This document shows, piece after piece, positions 52,716 through 61,921 of a stretch of DNA of 64,000 bases. Position 1 is the stretch's first letter. Every line of letters starts with the position of its first letter. The position numbers and the translations under genes are program-made. The DNA comes from JAKPUX01 sp035353815 (GTDB lineage: Bacteria; Zhuqueibacterota; Zhuqueibacteria; Residuimicrobiales; Residuimicrobiaceae), in contig DAOQAG010000008.1 in assembly GCA_035353815.1 (NCBI GenBank), forward strand, positions 1 to 64,000, read 5' to 3'. A model generated the notes under the pieces. The model did not search any database, was not told the origin of the DNA, and saw nothing but the letters and a program-made list of their open reading frames with translations.

Positions 52716-53429
52716 TTAATAGCCATAGAGCGATTCGGAGCGGATCTGTCCGGCCCCAAGACCCTGAGCGCTGAGTTGCTCGGTCAGCGCAACGACCAGT
52801 GCTGGAGGCCCGCACAGGAAAAAGACCGTCTCCCGGAAACGGGGAAGATGCTCGGCAATCATCTCGGCACTGATAAAGCGCCGCTCGCCGGTCCAGTGAT
52901 CTTCCGGGGCAAGGTTGGTCATGGTGGGGATATAGGTAAACTGCTCTTCACGCGCAGCCAGGTCGATGAAGAGGTCGTGATAGGCGCTTTGCTCCGGGGT
53001 GGCATTGCTGTAAAAGAGAAAGGTAGGGACCGGGAGTCCGATGTGCGCGCCGTGCAGCAGCATGCTCTGGAACGGCGTGATGCCGATGCCGCCGGCCAGA
53101 TAAGCCGCCGCAGGCACTGTCGCATCATAGATGAATTCGCCGTTGGGCCCAAGGTACTCAAAGAGCGCCCCCGGCTGCAATTCCGGCAGGGTTTTCTTGT
53201 AGCCGCTTCCGCTCAGGCGCGTCGCAAAGCGCAGCCGGGGCTCATGGGGTGCGGAGGTGATGGTGAAGGTCCGCCGCGGTCCCTTTGGATCCGGATAATG
53301 CAGCTCCGGCACCTTGAGGTTCATGTTTTGCCCTGCCAGATGCACCAGTCCCTCGGGCCGTTTGAAGATCAATTCGAGGGTGCCGCGGGCAATTTCCCGC
53401 ACTCCGTCCAGCTCCAGAATTTTGCTCAT
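52716..53429 (-). CDS. ferredoxin-NADP+ reductase-like FAD/NAD(P)H oxidoreductase
   Basis: A 237-residue two-domain flavoreductase. The FAD-binding barrel has PRRTFTITSAPHEP (RxYS-like loop). The NAD(P)-binding domain has AYLAGGIGITPFQSML, FLFYSNATPEQSAYHDLFID and FFLCGPPALVVAL. The C-terminal aromatic Tyr (SLYGY) stacks on FAD in many relatives. There is no ferredoxin domain and no partner oxygenase nearby, so the electron acceptor is unknown. It starts 17 bp after the rnr stop and is probably co-transcribed. Confidence 0.88.
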   Translation of the reverse strand: MSKILELDGVREIARGTLELIFKRPEGLVHLAGQNMNLKVPELHYPDPKGPRRTFTITSAPHEPRLRFATRLSGSGYKKTLPELQPGALFEYLGPNGEFIYDATVPAAAYLAGGIGITPFQSMLLHGAHIGLPVPTFLFYSNATPEQSAYHDLFIDLAAREEQFTYIPTMTNLAPEDHWTGERRFISAEMIAEHLPRFRETVFFLCGPPALVVALTEQLSAQGLGAGQIRSESLYGY

Positions 53430-53446
53430 GCCACCTCGTGGGAATG

Positions 53447-55672
53447 CTAAGGCTTGTGTGGTCTGCGCGGCCGTTTTTGCGGGCGGGCAAAATGCTGCGG
53501 CTTCACTTTCGCGCCCTTCGTCCTGCCCTTGCCGGGTTCTTTGGAAACTACAACAAAGTCGATCAATCTTTCATTCCGGTCCACACGCGTGATGCGGATT
53601 CGCACCGGGTCGCCCAGGGCGTAGACCCGTCCGCTTCTTTGACCCACCAGGCGGTAGCCCGAGGGTTCGCGCACGTAATAGTCATCCTCGAGATCGGAGA
53701 TATGAACCAGTCCCTCGACGAGAAATTCCGGCAAGGTGACAAAAATGCCAAAGGGCACGATGCGGGAGATAAAGCCGTCCTGCTCGTCGCCGAGGTGGTC
53801 CTCCATGTACTCGATCAGCTTGAGCTTGATCGAGGCGCGTTCGGCCTCAGCCGCCCGCACTTCGCTCTCGCTCGCTTCGCGGCATTGTTCCTCGAGCCGC
53901 TCCGTCAGCGGCGCCATGTCGCTGGCGCTGTGGCCGGCCGTGTAGGCCTTGAGCAGGCGGTGGACGAGCAGATCCGGATAGCGGCGGATCGGCGAGGTGA
54001 AGTGGGTATAATGGCTGTAGGCGAGACCGAAATGGCCGAGATTTTCCGTACTGTAGCGGGCCTTGGCCATCGTGCGCAGCATCGCATCCTGCAATACCAC
54101 CGCAGCCGGATGACGCCGCAGCAGGCCTCCGAGCTTCTGAAAATAATGGGGCGTGATGCGTTTGGGGGCGGTTTGCAGGATGCCAAAATTAGCGAGGAGC
54201 TTCAGCAGTTCGCTGACCTCGTCCCGGTCCGGCTTTTCGTGGACGCGGTAGACAAAGGGAGGCGCTTCGCTCCCGGCAGCGGCCCCTGCCTGTCCGGCAT
54301 GCCGGGCAACGGTTTCGTTGGCCAGAAGCATGAACTCTTCGATGAGGCGGTGGCTCTGCAGCCGCTCGCGGCGCCGCAGCCCGGTCGGATGGCCGCTGGC
54401 ATCGAGGATGACCTGCACCTCCTGGCTCTCAAAATCGATGCTGCCGCGCTGCTCGCGGCGGCGGATCAGCGCAGCGGCCAGATTCCACATCCGCCGCAGC
54501 TGCAGCGAGATCTCGTCCGTCCCGCCACCGTCGATCAGGGCCTGTGCCTCTTCGTAGGTGAGCCGGCGGCGACTGCGGATGATGCTTTCATGGAAACTGT
54601 AGCCGGCCAGGTTGCCCTCTGGCGTGAGTTCCAGCAGCACCGAGTAGCAGAGCTTCTCCTCGTCCTGGCGCAGGCTGCAGAGCTGGCTGGAGAGATGCTC
54701 CGGCAGCATCGGAATCGCCCGGTCCACCAGATAGACCGAAGTGCCGCGGCGTTCCGCCTCCCGGTCGATCGCGCCGGCCGGCGTGACGTAGTGGCTGACA
54801 TCGGCGATATGGACGCCCAGCTCGAGGTGGCCGTTATCGCAGGGGCGCAGCGACACCGCATCGTCAAAATCCCGGGCATCAACCGGATCGATGGTGAAGA
54901 TCAGCCAGTCGCGGCAGTCGAGTCGCCGGTTGTATTCGGCAAGGGGAATCTGCGCCTCAAGTCGCAGCGCCGCGGCCTCCACCTCCTCCGGAAACTGCGG
55001 GTCGAGATTGAAGCCGTGCACGATCGACAGGACATCGACCCCGGGATCGCCGGGATACCCGAGCACCTGGAGGATATGGCCTTCCGGATTCTGGTGTGGC
55101 GAGGGCCAGCGGTCGATCGCCACCACCACCTTTTGCCCCTCCTCGGCCCCCGATTCCTCCGGCTCGGGCACGATGATGTCGGTCTGGATCTTGATCTCGT
55201 CCGGGATCACATAGGCGTACTTGCGTCCCCAGCGGAAGGTGCCGACCACGCGGTCGCGACCCCGGCCGATGATCTCGACCACCTGCCCTTCGAGCCGTTC
55301 GCCCTGCCGGGTGGCGAGGAGGCGGACGCGGACGCGATCCCGGTGCAGGGCAGAGCCCATCTGCCTGGCGCCGACATAGACGTCCTCCCGGCCATCGTCG
55401 CGCGTCACAAAACCAAAGCCTTGCGAATTGACGCGCAGGACGCCCGTGATCAGCGGCGACTGGCTCGGTGAGGCATAACGGTTCTTGTGCAGCTTGAGCA
55501 GAGCGCCCTCCTGCACCAGCCGGCGCAAGGTCTTGCGCAGCTCGAGATAGGACTCTTTCGTGACCGCCAGATCCCGCACCAGTTCCTTGCCCTTGAAGCT
55601 TTTCTGCGGAAAGCGCGCCACCAGCGCCAAGATTTCCGCACCCAGATCCCGTTCTTGCGAAGCTTTCGCCAT
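53447..55672 (-). CDS. rnr: ribonuclease R
   Basis: A 741-residue 3'-5' exoribonuclease that degrades structured RNA. In order: an N-terminal helix-turn-helix (~10-70), two cold-shock domains (~75-230, including NSQGFGFVTRDDGREDVYVG), the RNB catalytic domain (IDPVDARDFDDAVSLR with the metal-binding Asp cluster; LGVHIADVSHYV; AYSHYTHFTSPIRRYPDLLVHR), an S1 domain (~625-700) and a basic Lys/Arg/Pro tail. The length is near the usual RNase R size. It begins a minus-strand group with the flavoreductase downstream; a terminator separates it from the phosphomannomutase gene. Confidence 0.95.
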   Translation of the reverse strand: MAKASQERDLGAEILALVARFPQKSFKGKELVRDLAVTKESYLELRKTLRRLVQEGALLKLHKNRYASPSQSPLITGVLRVNSQGFGFVTRDDGREDVYVGARQMGSALHRDRVRVRLLATRQGERLEGQVVEIIGRGRDRVVGTFRWGRKYAYVIPDEIKIQTDIIVPEPEESGAEEGQKVVVAIDRWPSPHQNPEGHILQVLGYPGDPGVDVLSIVHGFNLDPQFPEEVEAAALRLEAQIPLAEYNRRLDCRDWLIFTIDPVDARDFDDAVSLRPCDNGHLELGVHIADVSHYVTPAGAIDREAERRGTSVYLVDRAIPMLPEHLSSQLCSLRQDEEKLCYSVLLELTPEGNLAGYSFHESIIRSRRRLTYEEAQALIDGGGTDEISLQLRRMWNLAAALIRRREQRGSIDFESQEVQVILDASGHPTGLRRRERLQSHRLIEEFMLLANETVARHAGQAGAAAGSEAPPFVYRVHEKPDRDEVSELLKLLANFGILQTAPKRITPHYFQKLGGLLRRHPAAVVLQDAMLRTMAKARYSTENLGHFGLAYSHYTHFTSPIRRYPDLLVHRLLKAYTAGHSASDMAPLTERLEEQCREASESEVRAAEAERASIKLKLIEYMEDHLGDEQDGFISRIVPFGIFVTLPEFLVEGLVHISDLEDDYYVREPSGYRLVGQRSGRVYALGDPVRIRITRVDRNERLIDFVVVSKEPGKGRTKGAKVKPQHFARPQKRPRRPHKP

Positions 55673-55713
55673 GGCTATCCCCTTTCCCCGGCATGCCGGA
55701 TCAGTCCCGCACC

Positions 55714-55747
55714 AAAAAAGGACGGCCCGAAAGTGTTTCGGGCCGTC
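55714..55747 (-). terminator. Rho-independent terminator downstream of the phosphomannomutase gene
   Basis: GACGGCCCGAAA (55721-55732) pairs perfectly with TTTCGGGCCGTC (55736-55747) around a 3-base loop. On the minus strand a C and six T residues follow. Confidence 0.9.
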
Positions 55748-55763
55748 TCAGAGCACTATCCTC

Positions 55764-57143
55764 TCAAACCGCAAATTCCTGGGGATCGTAAACAATGGCC
55801 GGAAACTTGTCCATCTCGCGCCGAAACACCGCGACAATCTCCGCCAGGCGTTCACGGGTTTTCGCCTCGAAGCGCAGCACCAGCACCGGCTGGGTATTGG
55901 AGGCGCGGATGAGCCCCCAGCCGTCGCCGAAAAGAACCCGCGCGCCATCGATGGTAATGGTCTCATAGCTGGCGCTGAAGGTCTTGACCATCTCGTCGAT
56001 GACGGCGAATTTTTCACGGTCCGGGCAATCCACCCGCAATTCCGGCGTGGAGACAAAGGCCGGCAATTGATCCGCCAGCGCCGAAAAGGGCAGGGAACCG
56101 CTGGCGAGGAGGCGCATGAGGCGGCCCGAGGCATAGAGGCCGTCATCAAAGCCAAAAAACTCGTCGGCGAAGAAGAGGTGGCCGGACATCTCGCCGGCAA
56201 AGGGAGCATGCAGCTCTTTCATCTTGGCCTTGAGCAGGGAGTGACCAGTCTTATACATCAGCGGAGTACCGCCGAGCCGGCTGATCTCTTCGGGGAGCAG
56301 CTGCGAACACTTGACATCAAAAAGGATCGTGCTGCCCGGATGACGGTTCAGCACCTCACGACTGAGGAGGGCCATCAGGGCGTCGGCGTAAACCAGCCGG
56401 CCGCGATCATCGACGATCCCGACCCGATCGGCATCGCCATCATATCCGATCCCCAGATCCGCCTTTTCGGCCAGAACCAGCTGACGCAGGTCCTGCATGA
56501 ACCGGGGCACCGTGGGATCGGGCAGATGGTTGGGGAAATGGCCGTCGGGATCGCAATAGAGGGGGACCACCTCCAGCCCGAGGCTGCTCCACAGCTCCGG
56601 GGCGATGGGACCCGCGGCGCCATTGCCGGCATCGATGACCACCTTGAGCTTGCGCCCGAAAGTGAATTTGCTGCGCATCATCTCCAGATAGGCGGGATAG
56701 ATCTCCCGGGGGCTGGCATGGCCGCTGCTGGTGCGCACAAAGGCGCTCTTGAGGATGATTTGCTTCAGCGCCTGAATGTCCGGGCCGTAGATCGGTGCGA
56801 GCCCCTCGCACATCTTGAAGCCGTTGTATTCGATCGGATTGTGGCTGCCGGTGATCATCACGCCGCCATCGGCCTTGAGGTGCTGGATCGCAAAATAGAG
56901 GACCGGAGTCATCACCTCGCCGACAGTATCGACATCCAGGCCGGTGGTCAGGACGCCGTCGATGAAGAGTTTGGCGAGATGCGGCGATGTAAGCCGCACA
57001 TCATGGCCAACGGCAATGCGTTTGTGGCCGCGTTTGCCCATCCAGGTGCCATAGGCCCGGCCGATATTATAGGCGACATCGTTGGTCAGGTCTGTTCTGA
57101 CGACACCGCGAATATCATACTCGCGGAAAATGCCTTCATTCAT
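55764..57143 (-). CDS. phosphomannomutase/phosphoglucomutase
   Basis: A 459-residue alpha-D-phosphohexomutase that interconverts hexose 1- and 6-phosphates for polysaccharide or nucleotide-sugar synthesis. The N terminus REYDIRGVV, the phosphoserine loop VMITGSHNPIEYNGFK, the metal loop IGYDGDADRVGIVD, the sugar-binding GEMSGHLFF and the phosphate-binding RASNTQPVLVLRFEA are all present, as in AlgC/ManB. AGGAGG lies five bases before the ATG at 57143, which overlaps the prmC stop by 8 bp. The longer open frame upstream is a shadow of prmC. Confidence 0.93.
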   Translation of the reverse strand: MNEGIFREYDIRGVVRTDLTNDVAYNIGRAYGTWMGKRGHKRIAVGHDVRLTSPHLAKLFIDGVLTTGLDVDTVGEVMTPVLYFAIQHLKADGGVMITGSHNPIEYNGFKMCEGLAPIYGPDIQALKQIILKSAFVRTSSGHASPREIYPAYLEMMRSKFTFGRKLKVVIDAGNGAAGPIAPELWSSLGLEVVPLYCDPDGHFPNHLPDPTVPRFMQDLRQLVLAEKADLGIGYDGDADRVGIVDDRGRLVYADALMALLSREVLNRHPGSTILFDVKCSQLLPEEISRLGGTPLMYKTGHSLLKAKMKELHAPFAGEMSGHLFFADEFFGFDDGLYASGRLMRLLASGSLPFSALADQLPAFVSTPELRVDCPDREKFAVIDEMVKTFSASYETITIDGARVLFGDGWGLIRASNTQPVLVLRFEAKTRERLAEIVAVFRREMDKFPAIVYDPQEFAV

Positions 57144-58041
57144 GGTTTCCTCCTGGGGAGAAGAGATGCACAAGTCGTTCCTTGCCGGCCAGATCATGAA
57201 ACAATTCCACCCCCGCAAAGCCTGCCATGAAGAGGCCTCCGACGGCCTCGGCCATGCCATCGCCGATCTCAACAAAGGCCTCGCCCCCGCGCCGCAGCAG
57301 CGCGGGCACCCCTTGTGCCAGGCTGCGATACGCTTCCAGACCATCGTCGCCGCCGATAAGGGCCGCGCGCGGTTCATGATCGCGAATCTCGGGATCCAGC
57401 CCTGCCCACTCGGCACGGCGGATATAGGGCGGATTGGCGACGACGAGATCAAAGGACCCTGGCCACTCCGGCAGCGGCGGCGCGGCCAGGTCATGCTCCA
57501 CCAGCGTCATTCGGCCGTCAAGGCCGTGTGCCGCACAGTTCTTGCGCGCCCAATCCAGTGCCGCCGGCGAACTGTCCATGGCCACCAGCCCGGCCTGCGG
57601 CAGTGCCGACGCCAGGGCAATGGCGATACACCCCGAACCGGTGCCGATATCGAGAATCCGGATCCCCTCCTGCTCCGTCAGCATCACCCGCGCACGCTCC
57701 AGGGCCTTTTCGACCAGCAGTTCGGTCTCCGGGCGGGGGATGAGCACGCCCGGGCCTACCTCGATGCGCAGGGACATAAACTCGGTTTCGCCGAGAAGGT
57801 ACTGCAGCGGCTCATGCGCGGCCAGACGGAGAAAGAGCGACTTATACCGGGCCAGCTCGCCCGCCTGCAGCGGCCGATCGAACTGCAGATAAAGATCCAC
57901 GCGGCGCAACTGCAGCACATGCGCAAGCAGCCGTTCGGCGAGCAACCGGCCATTAGCGAACCCCTTGCCGGAGAGATAGTCTGCACTCCACTGGATGAGC
58001 TGGAGCACGCTCCAGACTCGTGTGCCCGCGTTCTCGGCCAT
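57136..58041 (-). CDS. prmC: peptide chain release factor N5-glutamine methyltransferase
   Basis: A 301-residue S-adenosylmethionine methyltransferase that modifies the GGQ glutamine of release factors. An N-terminal helical domain (~1-90) precedes IPRPETELLVE, the SAM motif ILDIGTGSGCIAIAL and the catalytic NPPY (VVANPPYI). It sits 8 bp downstream of its substrate gene prfA, the standard arrangement, and overlaps the phosphomannomutase gene. Confidence 0.96.
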   Translation of the reverse strand: MAENAGTRVWSVLQLIQWSADYLSGKGFANGRLLAERLLAHVLQLRRVDLYLQFDRPLQAGELARYKSLFLRLAAHEPLQYLLGETEFMSLRIEVGPGVLIPRPETELLVEKALERARVMLTEQEGIRILDIGTGSGCIAIALASALPQAGLVAMDSSPAALDWARKNCAAHGLDGRMTLVEHDLAAPPLPEWPGSFDLVVANPPYIRRAEWAGLDPEIRDHEPRAALIGGDDGLEAYRSLAQGVPALLRRGGEAFVEIGDGMAEAVGGLFMAGFAGVELFHDLAGKERLVHLFSPGGNHE

Positions 58042-58049
58042 CTCCGCCC

Positions 58050-59117
58050 TTAGTCCATGACCTTGAGCATCTCGGTGCGATCGGCGATCTGCAGCTGTTC
58101 AATGAACTCGTCAATATGACCGGCCAGGACCGATTCCAGCTGGTAGAGCGTCAGGCCGATGCGGTGGTCCGTCACCCGGTTCTGTGGAAAATTGTAAGTG
58201 CGGATCTTGGCACTGCGGTCGCCGGTGCTGACCATCGAACGGCGCTTGGCGGTCAGTTTGGCCTGCTCCTCCGCCAGGGCGAGATCATAGAGGCGCGCGC
58301 GCAGCACCTTGAGCGCCTTGGCTTTGTTCTTGTGCTGGGACTTTTCGTCCTGGCAGCTCACCACCAGCCCCGTGGGGAGATGGGTCACGCGCACTGCGGA
58401 ATCGGTTGTATTGACGCTCTGGCCGCCGGGGCCGGAGGAGCGAAAGACATCGATGCGCAGATCGTTGGGATTGATCTCCACATCGATCTCTTCGGCTTCG
58501 GGCAGGATCGCCACCGAAGCGGCGGAGGTATGGATGCGTCCGCTTGCTTCGGTCTGGGGCACGCGTTGCACGCGGTGCACGCCGCCTTCATATTTCATCT
58601 TGCCGAAGACATCCTTGCCGGCCAGAGAAAAAATAACTTCGCGAAAGCCGCCGATACCCTGGGCGTTGGCGCTCATGACCTCCAGACGCCAACCTTGACG
58701 CTCGGCGTAATATTGGTACATGCGGAAAAGATCCCCGGCGAACAGGCCCGCTTCATCCCCGCCGGTGCCGGCGCGGATCTCGACGATGGCGTCCCGCGCA
58801 TCCTGGGGATCCTTGGGGATCAGCAGCCATTTGAGCTTTTCTTCCAGCGCGGTTTGTTCGCCCCGCAGCTCTTCCAGTTCGGCCCGGGCCATCTCGACCA
58901 GCTCGGGCTCTTCATTGTCGTGGATGACCTTTTCGTCGCCGGCGATATCCCTTTCGACCTTGAGGTAGCGCTGATAGGTGCCGACGATTTCCGAGAGGTC
59001 GGCATCCTCCTTGGCGAGGTCGCGCAGCAGGTGCGGCCTGGCCAGCACCTCGGGATCGCTGAGCTGTTGCTGCACCTGCTCGTGGCGGGCGACAATGGCG
59101 TCCAGTTTTTCTTTCAC
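58050..59117 (-). CDS. prfA: peptide chain release factor 1
   Basis: A 355-residue class I release factor for UAA/UAG. The GGQ motif is in SSGPGGQSVNTTDSAVRVTH. The codon-recognition region around ASGRIHTSAASVAILPEAEE carries the PxT-equivalent segment before the conserved domain 3. GTGGDEAGLFAGDLFRMY is diagnostic of RF1. The start is GTG at 59117, which gives the family N terminus; AAGGGAAG precedes it. The absence of an in-frame programmed frameshift is expected for RF1. Confidence 0.96.
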   Translation of the reverse strand: MKEKLDAIVARHEQVQQQLSDPEVLARPHLLRDLAKEDADLSEIVGTYQRYLKVERDIAGDEKVIHDNEEPELVEMARAELEELRGEQTALEEKLKWLLIPKDPQDARDAIVEIRAGTGGDEAGLFAGDLFRMYQYYAERQGWRLEVMSANAQGIGGFREVIFSLAGKDVFGKMKYEGGVHRVQRVPQTEASGRIHTSAASVAILPEAEEIDVEINPNDLRIDVFRSSGPGGQSVNTTDSAVRVTHLPTGLVVSCQDEKSQHKNKAKALKVLRARLYDLALAEEQAKLTAKRRSMVSTGDRSAKIRTYNFPQNRVTDHRIGLTLYQLESVLAGHIDEFIEQLQIADRTEMLKVMD

Positions 59118-59128
59118 GGCATCTTCCC

Positions 59129-60058
59129 TTATGAAACCATCTCGATCGCCGAGGGCCCGGCCTGCAGATCCACGCCGATGGCGCTGCGCAACGCGACCAT
59201 GGCGACCTCGAGCTGCTGCTCATCCGGCTCGTTGGTGGTAATTTTTTGCAGCCAGAGGCCGGGCAGGATGAAGGCGCGTACGAAACGGAACCGCGTCGCC
59301 CGGGCGGAAAGCTTGATCAGCTCATAGCTGATCCCGCCGATGACCGGCACAAACGCGATGCGGATGAGGCGGTCGGCGATCGAATCCGGCTTGCCGAGAA
59401 ACATGAAGACCAGCACGCTGACGACCATGACGATCAGAAGAAAGCTCGTGCCGCAGCGCGGGTGGAAGGTCGTGAAAGGCCGGGCGCCTGCTGGAGTCAG
59501 GGGCTGGTTGTTCTCGTGGGCAAAGATCGACTTGTGTTCGGCGCCGTGGTACTCAAAAACCCGCTTGATCTCTTTCCAGAGGGAAATGAGATAGATATAG
59601 CCGAGGAAGAGAATGAGGCGGATGGCGCCATCGACAAGATTGAAGGCCCAGCCGCTTTTCAGCCCGAGCAGATCGGTCAGGACCAGCGGCAGATAAAAGA
59701 AAAAGGCGATGCCCAGGGAGAGTGAAAAAAGAATGGTGAGCCCCATCCAGAGTCCGCTCCAGCGGCTCTTTTCCGGCCGGGGCGTGGTCTTTTTTTCCTC
59801 CTCGGCCATGGCGATATCGCCGGAGAAATTGAGGGCCTTGACCCCGAGCAGCAGGGATTCGATGAGGAGCACGCCGCCGCGCAGGATCGGCAGGTTGAGC
59901 ACCTTGAAGCGTTTAACGATCGAGGTGAAGGGCGTGCACTTGAGGGCGATATTGCCGTCCGGTTTGCGAACCGCCATGGCGACGCGGTCGGTTCCGCGCA
60001 TCATCACGCCTTCGATGATGGCCTGGCCGCCAATGGCCAGGGATTCCTGTTCATTCAT
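59129..60058 (-). CDS. DUF1385 family membrane protein
   Basis: A 309-residue protein with the DUF1385 hallmark N terminus (IGGQAIIEGVMMRGTDRVAM) and four to five membrane segments. Conserved central motifs are EYHGAEHKSIFAHE and FHPRCGTSFLLIVM. The biochemical function of the family is unknown. Position between rpmE and prfA-prmC is a recurrent bacterial gene order. The ATG at 60058 is used; the TTG one codon earlier is not needed. Confidence 0.9.
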   Translation of the reverse strand: MNEQESLAIGGQAIIEGVMMRGTDRVAMAVRKPDGNIALKCTPFTSIVKRFKVLNLPILRGGVLLIESLLLGVKALNFSGDIAMAEEEKKTTPRPEKSRWSGLWMGLTILFSLSLGIAFFFYLPLVLTDLLGLKSGWAFNLVDGAIRLILFLGYIYLISLWKEIKRVFEYHGAEHKSIFAHENNQPLTPAGARPFTTFHPRCGTSFLLIVMVVSVLVFMFLGKPDSIADRLIRIAFVPVIGGISYELIKLSARATRFRFVRAFILPGLWLQKITTNEPDEQQLEVAMVALRSAIGVDLQAGPSAIEMVS

Positions 60059-60080
60059 CAAAACGTTCCGTCCTTGCGAT

Positions 60081-60132
60081 AATAAAATAAAAAAACGGAA
60101 GTCCCGTCGCAGCGGCGGGATATCTTCCGTTT
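60081..60132 (-). terminator. Rho-independent terminator of rpmE
   Basis: AAACGGAAG (60093-60101) pairs with CTTCCGTTT (60124-60132), with an inner TCCCG/CGGGA stem. On the minus strand it is followed by T7 and more AT-rich sequence. Confidence 0.85.
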
Positions 60133-60150
60133 GATGTCTGGGAAAAAAAG

Positions 60151-60363
60151 CTAGGATTGCTTGTTCGGCAAATTGTATCTGCGGCGGAATTGTTCGACGC
60201 GGCCCGCGGTATCCAGCAATTTCTGCTTGCCCGTGAAGAAGGGGTGGCAGTTGGAGCAGATATCCAGTTTCTCATCACCGACGGTGGTGCGCACCTTGAA
60301 GGTATTGCCGCAGGCGCAGGAGACCGTGCTCACTTCATATTTGGGATGAATACCCTTTTTCAA
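60151..60363 (-). CDS. rpmE: 50S ribosomal protein L31, zinc-binding type
   Basis: A 70-residue L31. The N terminus KKGIHPKYEV and the four zinc cysteines (CACGNTF and CSNCHPFF) identify the zinc-containing C+ form. The start is TTG at 60363: GGAGG lies 7 bases upstream and the conserved sequence begins there; a longer reading adds 13 residues absent from the family. It lies between rho and the DUF1385 gene, the usual order, and ends at a terminator. Confidence 0.95.
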   Translation of the reverse strand: MKKGIHPKYEVSTVSCACGNTFKVRTTVGDEKLDICSNCHPFFTGKQKLLDTAGRVEQFRRRYNLPNKQS

Positions 60364-60450
60364 TGTATATCCTCCAGTTCGTGAATTCGGGGAAATTTGC
60401 AATCGAAAATATACAAAAATGGCGCATCAATAGCAAGAAAAACCTTTTAT

Positions 60451-61698
60451 TTAACCATTCATGGAGTCTAAAAACTGTTTATTCGATTTGGTGCCCTGCA
60501 TCTTGGAGAGCAGGAACTCCATGGCTTCCACGGGCGCCAGTTCGGCCAGCAGCTTGCGCAGAATCCAGACGCGGTTCAGCTCCAGGTCGCCGAGGAGGAG
60601 TTCTTCCTTGCGCGTGCCGGAGCGGTTGACGTCGATGGAGGGGAAGATGCGGCGGTCGGAGATGCGCCGGTCCAGCACCAGTTCCATATTGCCGGTGCCC
60701 TTGAACTCTTCAAAGATCACCTCGTCCATGCGGCTGCCGGTATCGATCAGGGCGGTGGCGATGATGGTCAGGCTGCCGCCCTCTTCGATATTGCGGGCGG
60801 CGCCGAAAAAGCGTTTCGGGCGGTGGAGGGCGTTGGCATCGACACCGCCGGAGAGGATTTTGCCGCTGTGCGGCACCACGGCGTTGTGGGCGCGGGCGAG
60901 GCGGGTGATGCTGTCGAGGAGAATGCAGACATCCTGGCCGTATTCGGTCAGGCGCTTGGCCTTTTCGAGGACCATATCGGAGACCTGCACGTGGCGCTCG
61001 GCCGGTTCATCAAAGGTCGAGCTGATCACCTCCGCCTTGACCGAACGTTCCATATCGGTCACTTCCTCCGGGCGTTCGTCGATGAGCAGGACGATGAGCT
61101 TCATTTCGGGATGATTGGTGGTGATGGAGTTGGCGATCTTTTGCAGCAGGGTGGTTTTACCGGTTTTGGGCTGGGCGACGATCAGACCGCGCTGGCCCTT
61201 GCCGATGGGGGTGAGCAGGTTCATAATGCGCATGGACATCTCGCCCGCCGTGGTCTCCAGCTCGATGCGTTCATGCGGGTAGAGCGGCGTGAGGTTGTCG
61301 AAGAGGATGATGTTCTTGGCCTCTTCCGGATTTTCAAAATTGACCGCCTCGACCTTGAGCAGGGCAAAAAAGCGCTCGTTCTCCTTGGGAGGCCGGATCT
61401 GGCCGGAGACGGTATCGCCGGTGCGGAGGCCGAAGCGTTTGATCTGCGAGGGAGAGACATAGATGTCATCCGGCCCGGGCAGATAGTTAAAGTCGGGGGA
61501 GCGCAGAAAGCCATAGCCATCCGGCAGGACTTCGAGGACCCCTTCGGCGAAGATGAGTCCCTCCTTTTTGGTCTGCTCCTCGAGAATCTTGAAGATCAAT
61601 TCCGATTTGCGCAGGCCGGTACAGCCGGTGACGCCCATGTCCTGGGCCAGCTTGTTCAGCTCGGCGATTTTCCGCGCTTTAAGTTCAGCAATATCCAT
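60451..61698 (-). CDS. rho: transcription termination factor Rho
   Basis: A 415-residue RNA-dependent ATPase hexamer that terminates transcription. An N-terminal helical domain (Rho_N, MDIAELKARKIAELNKLA) precedes the RNA-binding cold-shock-like domain (GVLEVLPDGYGFLRSPDFNY). The ATPase core has Walker A VAQPKTGKTTLLQ, Walker B VCILLDSITRLARA, the R-loop region and GSLTIIATALIDTGSRMDEV. AAGAGG precedes the ATG. Length and sequence are canonical, with no large insert between the RNA-binding and ATPase domains. Confidence 0.97.
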   Translation of the reverse strand: MDIAELKARKIAELNKLAQDMGVTGCTGLRKSELIFKILEEQTKKEGLIFAEGVLEVLPDGYGFLRSPDFNYLPGPDDIYVSPSQIKRFGLRTGDTVSGQIRPPKENERFFALLKVEAVNFENPEEAKNIILFDNLTPLYPHERIELETTAGEMSMRIMNLLTPIGKGQRGLIVAQPKTGKTTLLQKIANSITTNHPEMKLIVLLIDERPEEVTDMERSVKAEVISSTFDEPAERHVQVSDMVLEKAKRLTEYGQDVCILLDSITRLARAHNAVVPHSGKILSGGVDANALHRPKRFFGAARNIEEGGSLTIIATALIDTGSRMDEVIFEEFKGTGNMELVLDRRISDRRIFPSIDVNRSGTRKEELLLGDLELNRVWILRKLLAELAPVEAMEFLLSKMQGTKSNKQFLDSMNG

Positions 61699-61921
61699 TG
61701 GAACCTCTTGATAAGTAGTATGACGTAGGATCTTTGATTGCGGTGTTCAGCATTGGGGATTCAGCGGCACGAACCGTGCCAGGGTAGCAAACCATGCGTT
61801 GTGGCTTTGATCTATTGGCAGCCCCGGGGAAGCACCACCCCACCACCGGACAGATACCAGCACAGCAGGAAATCACACTGGACAGGGAGAGAGGAAACCG
61901 GAAGGGCATTTCAGGGAAGGA

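Noticed and set aside
53438..55471. A 677-codon plus-strand frame opposite rnr.
   Set aside because: RNase R on the minus strand is unambiguous across all domains; the opposite frame is a shadow.
57144..57494. An N-terminal extension of the phosphomannomutase.
   Set aside because: It overlaps prmC in another frame, and AGGAGG directly precedes the ATG at 57143, where the family N terminus begins.
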